Shown here piece by piece: positions 1-7,650 of a stretch of 64,000 nucleotides of DNA. The position numbers were made by a program, and so were the translations under genes. Source of the DNA: Methylophaga sp. (GTDB lineage: Bacteria > Pseudomonadota > Gammaproteobacteria > Nitrosococcales > Methylophagaceae); contig DRHW01000002.1 of assembly GCA_011053005.1 (NCBI GenBank), positions 186,001-250,000 of the forward strand, written 5' to 3'. How positions within the stretch are numbered: position 1 is the first letter of the stretch; each line of letters begins with the position of its first letter. The notes under the pieces are model-generated. The model ran no database searches. It was not told the origin of the DNA and saw nothing but the letters and a program-made list of their open reading frames with translations.

Positions 1-1
1 A

Positions 2-274
2 CTCAAGGTGATTAATACCGCTAATATTGTACTTCCACTTGAGCATCGACATAATCTAGCAACACCCAGTTTTCTTATTATAATAGGTCAAGGTAATTTT
101 GCTTTAAGTTGTCATAAAATCAATACCGTCATTAACCTACTACCCGAAGATATTCGCTGGCGTAAAAATATGACAAGCAGACCTTGGTTAGCAGGTATCG
201 CTATGAAAAAAAACTGTAGTATTGTTTCTCTTGATGGCTTAGTAAACTTACTAAGCCCTATAAATTTGGCATGA
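2..274 (+). CDS. CheW-domain protein, 3' end only (ParP-like)
   Basis: The reading frame is open from the window edge to the TGA at 272-274, so the gene begins upstream and only about 90 C-terminal residues are seen. They read as the end of a CheW-like beta-barrel domain, with the segment FLIIIGQGNFALSCHKI followed by a Trp-Leu-Ala-Gly-Ile strand. In polar-flagellated gammaproteobacteria a CheW-domain protein of the ParP type lies directly before cheW and a DUF2802 gene, which is the order here. Its role would be to couple chemoreceptor arrays to CheA or the ParC polar landmark. The CheW-domain call is fairly safe. The ParP assignment is inferred from gene order. Confidence 0.7.
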   Translation, partial: LKVINTANIVLPLEHRHNLATPSFLIIIGQGNFALSCHKINTVINLLPEDIRWRKNMTSRPWLAGIAMKKNCSIVSLDGLVNLLSPINLA

Positions 275-369
275 ACCGTGCTTTTAATATATCAATTCAT
301 CGGCTGTCAGTAATTTGTCAGCCATTACTTTTACAGGCAAAACGTCACGATGTTTAAGGTTGAAAAATA

Positions 370-840
370 ATGAGCGAAAAAGATGGTGAAGTAAACGATC
401 CTATTTTGCAGTGGGTGACCTACCAGCTGGCAGATGAAACCTATGGCATTAATGTAATGCAGGTACAAGAAGTGCTTCGTATTACTGAAATAGCACCAGT
501 GCCCGGAGCACCTAGTTATGTTTTAGGAATTATTAATTTACGTGGTAATGTGGTGACCGTGATTGATACCCGAAGCCGCTTTGGCTTAATGGCTAAAGAA
601 AGTAATGACGATCAGTCTAGAATTATTATCGTTGAAGTCAATGGCAATGTTATAGGCATGTTAGTAGATAGTGTTGCTGAAGTTGTTTATCTCCACCAAT
701 CTGAAATTGATTCAGTTCCAGTGGTCAATAATGATGACAGTTCACGCTTTATTCAAGGTGTTTGTAGCCGAGAAAACCAGTTATTAATTTTAGTTGATGT
801 AAATAAATTTTTAACTGAAGAAGAAGCTTCTGAGTTTTAG
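370..840 (+). CDS. cheW: chemotaxis coupling protein CheW
   Basis: CheW is the cytoplasmic adaptor linking methyl-accepting chemoreceptors to the histidine kinase CheA. The 156-residue length is normal for the family. A single CheW domain fills about residues 14-150, with the expected opening WVTYQLADETYGINVMQVQE, the central APVPGAPSYVLGIINLRGNV turn and the closing LLILVDVNKFL strand. It lies 95 bases after a second CheW-domain gene and 9 bases before a small ORF, on the same strand as the DUF2802 gene, so it is probably part of a chemotaxis operon that begins left of the window. Confidence in the family is very high. Confidence 0.95.
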   Translation: MSEKDGEVNDPILQWVTYQLADETYGINVMQVQEVLRITEIAPVPGAPSYVLGIINLRGNVVTVIDTRSRFGLMAKESNDDQSRIIIVEVNGNVIGMLVDSVAEVVYLHQSEIDSVPVVNNDDSSRFIQGVCSRENQLLILVDVNKFLTEEEASEF

Positions 841-849
841 TGATAAGAC

Positions 850-1029
850 ATGGCTGATATACCTATTACACCGACTCAGCCACTGACACCGATATCACCT
901 GTGGCTGTACCGCCGGATGATAAGCGGCATGAAAAGCATAAACAACCGTCTGATGACAATGAAAAATCCGACAACAGTAGCAACAGCAAAAAAAAGCCAG
1001 ATAAAGGGCTATTTGATGAATATGCATAA
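850..1029 (+). CDS. small charged protein in the chemotaxis operon
   Basis: This is a 59-residue ORF starting with ATG 9 bases after the cheW stop and ending 18 bases before the DUF2802 gene. It is Pro/Thr-rich at the N terminus, strongly charged and Ser/Asn/Lys-rich in the middle, and ends KGLFDEYA. It has no membrane segment or recognisable fold and is probably disordered. The tight fit between two genes of the same operon and the distinctive C-terminal tail suggest it is a real gene. I recall small proteins ending in a similar Asp-Glu-Tyr tail at this place in related genomes, but that is memory and not a search result. Function unknown. Confidence 0.55.
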   Translation: MADIPITPTQPLTPISPVAVPPDDKRHEKHKQPSDDNEKSDNSSNSKKKPDKGLFDEYA

Positions 1030-1047
1030 TATTCAGGAGACAATAAA

Positions 1048-1437
1048 ATGACTACACTAATTATCGTCATGGCAATGACTATCATCAGCCTGCTTGTCAG
1101 TCATGCATGCTACCGTCTATATAAATTAAACAAACAACAAACAGCCAAAATTGTTAGTTTGCAAAGCCAATTGGCGGTGTTATGTGCTGGCGCTGTCGGA
1201 ACAGATGAACGTATTGTTCGTTTTGAACAAACGCTTCATAAATTAAAAGAACAACAACATACACTCGATCTTGGCACAAATACCCAACAAGGTTATGACC
1301 ATGCTATTCGTTTAGCTCGTAAAGGCGCAAGCATTAACCAACTAATTGATAATTGTAATTTAAGTGATGAAGAAGCCCATCTGATTAGTCGTCTGCATAG
1401 CAGAGATTATCAAACAATGACGCAGGATCTACATTAA
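1048..1437 (+). CDS. DUF2802 membrane-anchored coiled-coil protein
   Basis: The protein has 129 residues. An N-terminal hydrophobic anchor (about residues 2-20) is followed by a likely coiled coil (about 25-75) and a C-terminal region containing GYDHAIRLARKGASINQLI and a DEEAHLISRLH helix. This matches the DUF2802 family found immediately after cheW in Pseudomonas- and Vibrio-type chemotaxis operons. Its function is not established. CAGGAGA at 1034-1040 is a good ribosome binding site for this ATG. It is the last gene of the chemotaxis run, and a converging flagellar gene pair follows. Confidence 0.8.
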   Translation: MTTLIIVMAMTIISLLVSHACYRLYKLNKQQTAKIVSLQSQLAVLCAGAVGTDERIVRFEQTLHKLKEQQHTLDLGTNTQQGYDHAIRLARKGASINQLIDNCNLSDEEAHLISRLHSRDYQTMTQDLH

Positions 1438-1475
1438 AATCATTTGGTTAGAGAATAGATGACGGACTAATATTA

Positions 1476-1757
1476 TTATTTTTTAGGTTTTACTACCGGT
1501 ACTTTTCCGGAAATAATATACGCATAAGCAATCACTTCAGCGACAACCCGATACAACAAGGGTGGAATTTCTTCACCCAGCTCTAATTCACCCAATAATG
1601 CGGCTAACATCATATCTTCTCGTAGTGGCACGCCATGTTCTTTAGCAATACGGATAATTTCTTCTGCAATATCACCCTCACCTGACGCAGTAACTATCGG
1701 AGCATTTTCGCCATCATATTGTAATGCGATCGCTCTTAATGGCATTTCCTCGCTCAT
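1476..1757 (-). CDS. FlhB C-terminal-domain-like protein (FlhX type)
   Basis: This 93-residue protein corresponds to the cytoplasmic C-terminal domain of the flagellar export protein FlhB without its membrane part. The pattern RAIALQYDGENAPIVTASGEGDIAEEIIRIAKEHG is broken here at the point where FlhB has the self-cleaving Asn-Pro-Thr-His motif: AIALQYDG precedes and NAPIVTASG replaces it. So it should be a non-cleaving stand-alone domain, probably interacting with the FliK-like protein encoded just upstream, with which it overlaps by 4 bases. Such short paralogues occur beside fliK-like genes in many gammaproteobacteria. Confidence 0.8.
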   Translation of the reverse strand: MSEEMPLRAIALQYDGENAPIVTASGEGDIAEEIIRIAKEHGVPLREDMMLAALLGELELGEEIPPLLYRVVAEVIAYAYIISGKVPVVKPKK

Positions 1758-3379
1758 ACCGTAATATCCACAAATGAAGTTGCAACAGTATCGTCGTTAC
1801 TAGCACTAAGAATCCTTTTTACCTCATCACAAGCACAACTGATATGGCTAACCGATACATTCAATTTTGCCAATGTTTCATTTAATAATGGTAAATGTGC
1901 TTCGAGTAATTGTGCACTTTCTGGCCTTTCTGCTCGAATCATCACTTTGACATCTTCGCCATGTAATATCACATTCGCTTGTACCGGTCCCAGATTCTGC
2001 GTATCAAGACATAGCTGAACTTGCCATTGTTGATCATCCTGCTCATCTTGTTTTTTTTGCTTGTCGATCTGTACCTGTAATAGATCGACATTTTGTTTAT
2101 CTTTAATCGGCAAATCAAATAACCAGCTGTTCGCCACATTACTCGCTTCAGGCTCTTTGAGCATTGATAATTGATTAAGCTGTAGCTTTTTATGAACACT
2201 ATCAACTTCTTTAAATAAGTCTATTAGCTCAGATAATTGCAAAGGTATTTGCCGATTAGCTGAAGCCGTCAACTGTGTTTGTTGCTGATGCGATAGTGAT
2301 TTAGTCAATAATTGTATTAATGCATTAGCTTGGTCTTGGTTCGTAATTGCTGATAATACGGTTTGAACAGCATTATTAGCGGTAGGATTTTTACCGGATA
2401 ATAAAACATTAAGCAACTGGGCTGGTGATATTCCCTGTGACAATAATGCCGACAACACTTGTGCTGGAAGTTTGTTGATAGGTTGTAAGCCCAATTCAGC
2501 TTTAGATTGATTAATCACACCTTCTAGGCTATTCAATAAGCGTGTTACGTTCACTTTAAAATCTTGATTCATCGCATTAGGCGTTTTAAGTAACTGGCTT
2601 TCAGTAAAGACGCCTGATGTGGCTAAGGCCTGCTTTAGAACGTTAGTTTCAGTCACCGCGGATTTATCTAACGTATTAGTGACCAGCTGTTGCAGTGCAG
2701 CTTGTACCGGAGGAGGTAGCTGTTGTTTATTGGCCGTAGACAACATTTTATCTAAATTAACCGAAGCCAATGATTGTGGCAATAATTGTCGTATACGATC
2801 AATAATAAGCTGCTCACGTGTAGGAGCTTGTTCGGTGCGTAGTTGAATAGATAAAGGCTTGGTATTGACGATATCCATCATCAATTTATCACCAAGCTGA
2901 TAGGATTTTGAAAGCTGAGTAATATCAATATCAAATTGTTGAAGCGGCTGCTTAATGCCTGTAGTAAGGTTATTCAATGCTGTCGTTTGCACAAGGAGCC
3001 TATTTTCGGCCAGTATTTTTATCACTTCTACTGACATTTGTTGACCAGCTTTTAAGCTTAATATTTCAGGTAAACGATTCGTCAAGCTATCAAGTGGAAT
3101 GGTAGGTTTGGTATCTGGTGTAGGAGGCACGACTTTTAATGCAAGTTTCCCCTGTTCAAGTACCACTTCTAGCTGTAATTTTTGACCTGCTTGCAAATCA
3201 ACAGAGGTACGAATATTAAGTGAACTATCCGCTATTTTAATCGTCACCACTTCTCCCGCAGATGCTGGCTTAACAACCGTAGATTCTAATTGTTGACCGA
3301 CAGTAAGATTCGCTAATAATTTTTTAGGAATATCTTGAGTTGAACCGACAGGAGTTTGTACTGATTGCTGAATAAACAC
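1754..3379 (-). CDS. fliK: flagellar hook-length control protein, FliK family
   Basis: FliK proteins act as a molecular ruler and switch the export substrate from hook to filament. The 541 residues are Gln/Leu/Thr-rich and low in aromatic residues, with a long variable middle (about 150-430). The C-terminal domain (about 440-525) shows the family pattern: WQVQLCLDTQNLGPVQANVIL, then MIRAERPESAQLLEAHLPLL and LNVSVSHISC. It forms a two-gene unit with the FlhB-like gene. Canonical fliK usually sits in the main fli cluster, so this may be a second, FliK-like paralogue. The main cluster is outside the window, so I cannot tell. Confidence 0.75.
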   Translation of the reverse strand: MFIQQSVQTPVGSTQDIPKKLLANLTVGQQLESTVVKPASAGEVVTIKIADSSLNIRTSVDLQAGQKLQLEVVLEQGKLALKVVPPTPDTKPTIPLDSLTNRLPEILSLKAGQQMSVEVIKILAENRLLVQTTALNNLTTGIKQPLQQFDIDITQLSKSYQLGDKLMMDIVNTKPLSIQLRTEQAPTREQLIIDRIRQLLPQSLASVNLDKMLSTANKQQLPPPVQAALQQLVTNTLDKSAVTETNVLKQALATSGVFTESQLLKTPNAMNQDFKVNVTRLLNSLEGVINQSKAELGLQPINKLPAQVLSALLSQGISPAQLLNVLLSGKNPTANNAVQTVLSAITNQDQANALIQLLTKSLSHQQQTQLTASANRQIPLQLSELIDLFKEVDSVHKKLQLNQLSMLKEPEASNVANSWLFDLPIKDKQNVDLLQVQIDKQKKQDEQDDQQWQVQLCLDTQNLGPVQANVILHGEDVKVMIRAERPESAQLLEAHLPLLNETLAKLNVSVSHISCACDEVKRILSASNDDTVATSFVDITV

Positions 3380-3451
3380 GATAACATCAGCCCACTTTTA
3401 TTAAACACAATGCTAGTATAGCAAGATGACCAATCTCTGAATCAACACATC

Positions 3452-4351
3452 ATGAATCGACAAATAACATTATGGTATACACGAAGACATGGTGGCACTA
3501 TCCTTGGCCCGTTTTCTGAATCAGTGATTACAAATCATTTCCTACTCGGACGACTCAACGCCGATGATGAAGTCAGTACCGACCAAGTCAACTGGCAACT
3601 TATTTACAGTCAATCTCAATTAAAATCAAACCATCGTTTTTTAACTGACAAGCAGGCTCAAAAATATCTTAATGAACGAGATGGCTTTGATCGACGCTAT
3701 CCCTTAGACATGATGGAAGATGATCCTCTATTGCAACGTCGTTATAATACTCGTCGCGCTGAGGAAAATGAGGATGACATTCAAAGTCGACAATTACGCA
3801 GTCTCATCATGCAAAAATTTCGGCAACAAAAACAAGCTATTTTCTGGCCTTTGGTTATCATTTTTTCTATTTTGACCCTGATTTTTATTTTAACCATCAT
3901 CTATGCTAAACCGTTTCCATCACCATTAGGTAGTTGTGATACGCCCGCCACATCAAACGTTAATTGGACTAATTGTCTAAAACCTCAATTGAATCTTCAA
4001 AACAAAATACTCAACAATGCACAGTTGAGAAACAGCCAACTAGTGGGGTCAAACATGATGAATGTTACGTTAACAAATGCTGATTTAGCGTATGCCGATC
4101 TGCGTTTTACCAATCTAAGTTACAGTCACTTGCAAGATGGTCAACTACTCGGTGCTAATCTTAAAAACGCAGATTTAAGTTATGCCGATTTAACGAATGC
4201 TAACTTATCATATACCGATCTTACCGGTGCTAATCTTGGCGGGAGTAAATTAGATAATGCGCGGTTTGATAATGCTATCTGGGTTGACGGTCTGATATGT
4301 GCGCCACAGTCTATTGGCCAATGCATTAGAACTGTGCATCCAAAGCCTTAA
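3452..4351 (+). CDS. GYF-like domain / transmembrane / pentapeptide-repeat protein
   Basis: The 299 residues fall into three parts. Residues 1-52 resemble the GYF_2 domain (WYTRRHGGTILGPFSESVI and a later Trp-Gln-Leu-Ile). Residues 55-128 are charged and Arg-rich, followed by one transmembrane helix at about 130-152. Residues about 180-270 form a pentapeptide-repeat beta-helix of A(D/N)Lxx units, such as NADLSYADLTNANLSYTDL. The helix would place the charged domain in the cytoplasm and the repeat domain in the periplasm. Two Cys pairs flank the repeats. It stands alone on the plus strand and its 3' end overlaps the convergent yjdF-like gene by 26 bases. Function unknown. Pentapeptide repeats alone do not define one. 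Confidence 0.75.
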   Translation: MNRQITLWYTRRHGGTILGPFSESVITNHFLLGRLNADDEVSTDQVNWQLIYSQSQLKSNHRFLTDKQAQKYLNERDGFDRRYPLDMMEDDPLLQRRYNTRRAEENEDDIQSRQLRSLIMQKFRQQKQAIFWPLVIIFSILTLIFILTIIYAKPFPSPLGSCDTPATSNVNWTNCLKPQLNLQNKILNNAQLRNSQLVGSNMMNVTLTNADLAYADLRFTNLSYSHLQDGQLLGANLKNADLSYADLTNANLSYTDLTGANLGGSKLDNARFDNAIWVDGLICAPQSIGQCIRTVHPKP

Positions 4352-4955
4352 GCTGACGATCATGCGTTCGACTTAGGGTCAACTGAGCGACCACACTGCC
4401 ACAAAGCGCTAAAAACATATCCCATTGTGCATCCCAGTTATCGCCTTGAGTGCCTAAAAAAGCTTCTGCTGCTTGTTCATTAATAACCGCCGTCCACCAT
4501 TCAATTAGCTCGTAACTAGCACTGATCGCCAAACTAATGGCACAGGCGATGGCAAATAACCACTTCCCACGTTGTAATGGCGATGTCCTTAATAACAATT
4601 CACGTCCTACGATTGCAGGCACCACGCCTTGCATAAAATGGCCCATACGATCGTAGTGATTCCGCGCCAAATCAAATTCAACTTGGATCCAATCAAATAA
4701 TGGATTTGCCGCGTAGCTGTAATAACCACCGATGATGAGGATCAACCCAAAAATAGCGAATAACCTGTAACTTAATATCGTCAGGGGAAAGCGTCTAAAA
4801 GTAGAACCTAACACCAGCAAGCCAATCATTACTGGAAAGGTCTCTAAAAGCCATGTTAGACGATCGGCAACCGGATCAATACCTGACAAAATCAAACTGA
4901 CCAGCATAAAATAAAACCAAAATTTAGCTTCTTGAATCTGAGTCGTCGTCAACAT
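4326..4955 (-). CDS. YjdF/DUF2238 family membrane protein
   Basis: The protein has 209 residues with about six hydrophobic segments spread along its length. It carries the DUF2238 signature of polar residues between helices: RNHYDRMGHFMQGVVPAIVGRELLLR and the Tyr-Glu-Leu-Ile-Glu-Trp-Trp block near residue 150, followed by LGTQGDNWDAQWDMFLAL. Inner-membrane proteins of this family have no established function. The start is 11 bases after the apaG stop, so it is probably the last gene of the pgl-glk-apaG operon. Its 3' end overlaps the convergent pentapeptide gene. Confidence 0.85.
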   Translation of the reverse strand: MLTTTQIQEAKFWFYFMLVSLILSGIDPVADRLTWLLETFPVMIGLLVLGSTFRRFPLTILSYRLFAIFGLILIIGGYYSYAANPLFDWIQVEFDLARNHYDRMGHFMQGVVPAIVGRELLLRTSPLQRGKWLFAIACAISLAISASYELIEWWTAVINEQAAEAFLGTQGDNWDAQWDMFLALCGSVVAQLTLSRTHDRQLKALDAQF

Positions 4956-4965
4956 GAGATATCGC

Positions 4966-5361
4966 CTAATGTAGAGTTTGGGGTGCAGCTAAAGTAAACG
5001 GAGGTATATCGACTTCAAAGCGTTCACCGCTATCATTAACCATCATATAATGGCCTTGCATCATACCTACGGGCGTATCTAACATGGCTGCACTGGTATA
5101 TGTGAATTCTTCTTCTGGTGCCAGATAGGGATGAAGCCCCACCACACCATCGCCTTCTACTTCTTGCTCAATGCCATCTCCACCGGTTATCTTCCAGTAG
5201 CGAGAAATTAAGCGAGCAGAATTAGAACCCGCGTTTTTAATCGTAATTTTGTAGGAAAATAAATAGCGGGCTTTTTTAGGATCTGATTCCTGATCCAAGT
5301 AAGTGGCTTCGACATTTATCGCGATATTATTATTCATTTGTTTTGTGTTCTCATGCGTCAT
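4966..5361 (-). CDS. apaG: ApaG protein
   Basis: The protein has 131 residues and an immunoglobulin-like fold. Family signatures are seen: YLFSYKITIKNAGSNSARLISRYW, the GDGVVGLHPYLAPEEEFTYTS block and MQGHYMMV near the C terminus. ApaG was linked to Co2+ resistance and Mg2+ efflux in enterics, and its molecular role remains uncertain. In many proteobacteria it is next to apaH. Here it instead abuts glk, overlapping at a single base, so translation is likely coupled. Confidence 0.9.
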   Translation of the reverse strand: MTHENTKQMNNNIAINVEATYLDQESDPKKARYLFSYKITIKNAGSNSARLISRYWKITGGDGIEQEVEGDGVVGLHPYLAPEEEFTYTSAAMLDTPVGMMQGHYMMVNDSGERFEVDIPPFTLAAPQTLH

Positions 5362-6347
5362 TATACAATTATTTTTTGTGCCAATAACCGCGCACCGAGT
5401 AGACCTACTTTAGGCTGAATGATCAAATGTACAGGTATCTTTTCCAGCAATGGCTGCATTCGCCCTTTTGCCAAAAATGAATTAATAAAAAGTCCTTGTT
5501 TAAATCGTTCAATATTTTTTGCTGCTATACCACCAGCAAGATACAAACCACCACGTGGCGTTGTAGTGAGTGCCAAATTACCCGCCTGTGCTCCATAGAT
5601 CTGAATAAATAAATCCAGTGCCTCTACTGCCAAACCATCTTGCTGATGATTAGCAAACTCACTAATAGCGGCAGCGGGATCACCCGCCATCATCGCTTGA
5701 TGAAGTTGAGGATTTTCACCTTCTTGTTCATATGCGCGCAAAAAATGATAAATAGTGACTAATCCGGCACCTGACACCACACGTTCATAAGAAACATGAC
5801 CAAAGCGTTGAATCAAATGTTCAAGTAATAAAATCTGTTTATTATTGGTCGGCGCAAAATCGGTATGACCCCCTTCCGTTGACACAACGTGCCAACCATT
5901 AGAAGTAGGAAATAATAATGCTTGTCCTAAGCCTGTTCCAGCGCCGATTATCGCCCGAGGCATTGTTTGATCAGGCTCACCTTGCTGTAAGGTAACTATT
6001 TCATTTTCAGTAAGACAGCTAATGCCATGTGCAACCGCTTCAAAATCATTACATAAATAGACATTATCTAATTTAAAATGATGCGCTAATTCATCAGCAT
6101 TTAATTGCCAAGGCAAATTAGTCACATTAGCATTACGGCCAGACACTGGCCCTGCTACAGCAAAACACGCTCGTTTGATCATGCAGAGTTTGATTTGATC
6201 TTGAGCTAAAAACTCGGCCAAAACCAAATCAAATCGTGCAAACTGCTGGCTGACATATTCTTTCTCGGATAAAACATCACCATTTTCCGTCGTTAACTGA
6301 AATAAGGTTTTTGTTCCACCAATGTCTGCCACCAGCACATGTGTCAT
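5361..6347 (-). CDS. glk: glucokinase
   Basis: Glk phosphorylates glucose to glucose 6-phosphate with ATP in the cytoplasm. The 328 residues match the length of the E. coli-type Glk family. The N-terminal phosphate-binding motif VADIGGTKTLFQL, the sugar-binding LCNDFEAVAHGI, GAGTGLGQALL and the GGHTDFAP segment with its catalytic region are all present, as is LYLAGGIAAKN near the C terminus. It lies 2 bases after pgl, an arrangement that would feed glucose 6-phosphate into the oxidative pentose phosphate or Entner-Doudoroff route. A methylotroph with the ribulose monophosphate cycle would use the same branch. Confidence 0.93.
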   Translation of the reverse strand: MTHVLVADIGGTKTLFQLTTENGDVLSEKEYVSQQFARFDLVLAEFLAQDQIKLCMIKRACFAVAGPVSGRNANVTNLPWQLNADELAHHFKLDNVYLCNDFEAVAHGISCLTENEIVTLQQGEPDQTMPRAIIGAGTGLGQALLFPTSNGWHVVSTEGGHTDFAPTNNKQILLLEHLIQRFGHVSYERVVSGAGLVTIYHFLRAYEQEGENPQLHQAMMAGDPAAAISEFANHQQDGLAVEALDLFIQIYGAQAGNLALTTTPRGGLYLAGGIAAKNIERFKQGLFINSFLAKGRMQPLLEKIPVHLIIQPKVGLLGARLLAQKIIV

Positions 6348-6349
6348 GG

Positions 6350-7060
6350 CTATTGCTGACCAGCGGCCGCTTTATCCATATACCAATAATATTCGCCTTG
6401 TGGTGCTAAACGCTGAACAGGCAAACCCTGTACTGCATCTGTCGTAATATCACGCACAATATCTGCTTTGGCTTCACCAGCAATAAATACAATCACTTGT
6501 CTTGCCGCATTAATGGTTGGATACGTCATACTTACCCGCCATGACTGAAATTTATCAACATATAGACTGGTAGTCATCGTGGTCGCATCTAACGCCGCTG
6601 TGTCAGGAAACAACGAAGCAATATGACCATCAGGCCCTAATCCTAATAAGACAAGATCTAAAGGTTGGTCTTGCAATATCTCTTTCATCACTCGGCAATA
6701 GCGAATAGCCACTTCAGGTGCTACACCCTCTTCGGTCGGCATACGATGAACATTATCTTGTGGAATCGGTACGTGATTGATCATCGCTTCACGTGCCATT
6801 TTAAAATTACTTTCATCATGACTCGGTAATACACAACGCTCATCGCCAAAAAATAAATGAACACGAGTCCAATCTATTTGTTCGACATAGGGAGAGGTAG
6901 CTAGTTTTTGATACAAACCTTTTGGCGTTGAACCACCAGCAAGTGCAACATGAAATACACCTCGTTTTGCAATCGCAGATCGTGCTGCACTTACAAACTG
7001 TTCTGCTGCTGCCTCAATAAGGCTTGGCGTGTCGGCCAATATTTTCTGTGTTGCTTTCAT
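6350..7060 (-). CDS. pgl: 6-phosphogluconolactonase
   Basis: Pgl hydrolyses 6-phosphoglucono-1,5-lactone to 6-phosphogluconate. The 236 residues carry the DevB/NagB-like fold with FHVALAGGSTPKGLYQKL near residue 40, HLFFGDERCVLPSHDESNFKMAR in the middle, and LLGLGPDGHIASLFPDT as the active-site segment. It is the first gene of a minus-strand operon with glk, apaG and the yjdF-like gene. The zwf partner normally found beside it is not in the window. Confidence 0.92.
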   Translation of the reverse strand: MKATQKILADTPSLIEAAAEQFVSAARSAIAKRGVFHVALAGGSTPKGLYQKLATSPYVEQIDWTRVHLFFGDERCVLPSHDESNFKMAREAMINHVPIPQDNVHRMPTEEGVAPEVAIRYCRVMKEILQDQPLDLVLLGLGPDGHIASLFPDTAALDATTMTTSLYVDKFQSWRVSMTYPTINAARQVIVFIAGEAKADIVRDITTDAVQGLPVQRLAPQGEYYWYMDKAAAGQQ

Positions 7061-7466
7061 CTTTATCCTCTGTTTCTTTTCAAACCATTCATAATGCTAA
7101 TATTTTTAATTATTTATATCGCTAACTCGTGACCATCTAGCTGATGATAGAGGCAGGATAATAATGCTTTATAACTAAAAATGACTAATTCTATTTTCAA
7201 AAATAACGATCATCCAATCGGCATTAATCAAATAATGCCTTTTAAAATACCATCACATGTCATTATTTAGTAACTATTTAATGTGTTATTCGATGGCACG
7301 ATAAAATTAATGCCTCTTAATCTGATGCGCATACTTATTTAGTATCTTAGTTTCAGGATAAATGAAGTCATCATGTTGACGTTCAATTTGTTAGTGATAA
7401 ACAACGAAAATTGATAATAAAATAAACATCCGTCTTTATCATCATAATTTATAAGCAGTGCAAATA
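7061..7466. other. intergenic region, 5' side of pgl
   Basis: About 400 bases of A+T-rich sequence separate pgl from the tRNA-Ser terminator. I find no convincing ORF on either strand, no tRNA and no strong hairpin. The pgl operon promoter must lie here, but I cannot place it with confidence. A small RNA cannot be excluded. Confidence 0.4.
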
Positions 7467-7498
7467 ATAAAGCCTCTTAAAAAAGAGGCTTTATTATT
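7463..7498 (-). terminator. intrinsic terminator after tRNA-Ser
   Basis: A perfect inverted repeat with 16-base arms (7463-7478 and 7483-7498) encloses a 4-base AAAA loop. The G+C core is GCCTCTT/AAGAGGC and the outer arms are A/T, so on the minus strand the stem runs directly into a T-rich tail. It lies 5 bases beyond the tRNA-Ser 3' end and would end the birA-coaX-tRNA transcript. The symmetry makes it potentially bidirectional. Confidence 0.85.
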
Positions 7499-7503
7499 CT
7501 GTT

Positions 7504-7593
7504 TGGCGGAGAGCGAGGGATTCGAACCCTCGATAGGGATAAACCTATACACACTTTCCAGGCGTGCGCCTTCGGCCGCTCGGCCAGCTCTCC
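7504..7593 (-). tRNA. serT: tRNA-Ser (anticodon GGA)
   Basis: Read on the minus strand, the sequence begins GGAGAGCTGGCCGAG and ends GCTCTCC-G-CCA. It has a 7-bp acceptor stem, encoded CCA, the GTTCGAATC T-loop and a long variable arm typical of a class II tRNA. The anticodon loop CTGGAAA gives anticodon GGA, which reads UCC and UCU. The anticodon region CACGCCTGGAAAGTGTG is nearly the same as in E. coli tRNA-Ser(GGA). The symbol is a convenience label. Isoacceptor naming differs between species. Confidence 0.95.
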
Positions 7594-7650
7594 ATAAGGG
7601 TGCAGAAGATTACATTAGATTAATCAATCTGACAAATATCATTAACGAGG

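Noticed and set aside
1969-2205. Other-frame minus-strand ORF inside the fliK-like gene
   Set aside because: A shadow of the fliK-like coding sequence with no binding site and unnatural composition.
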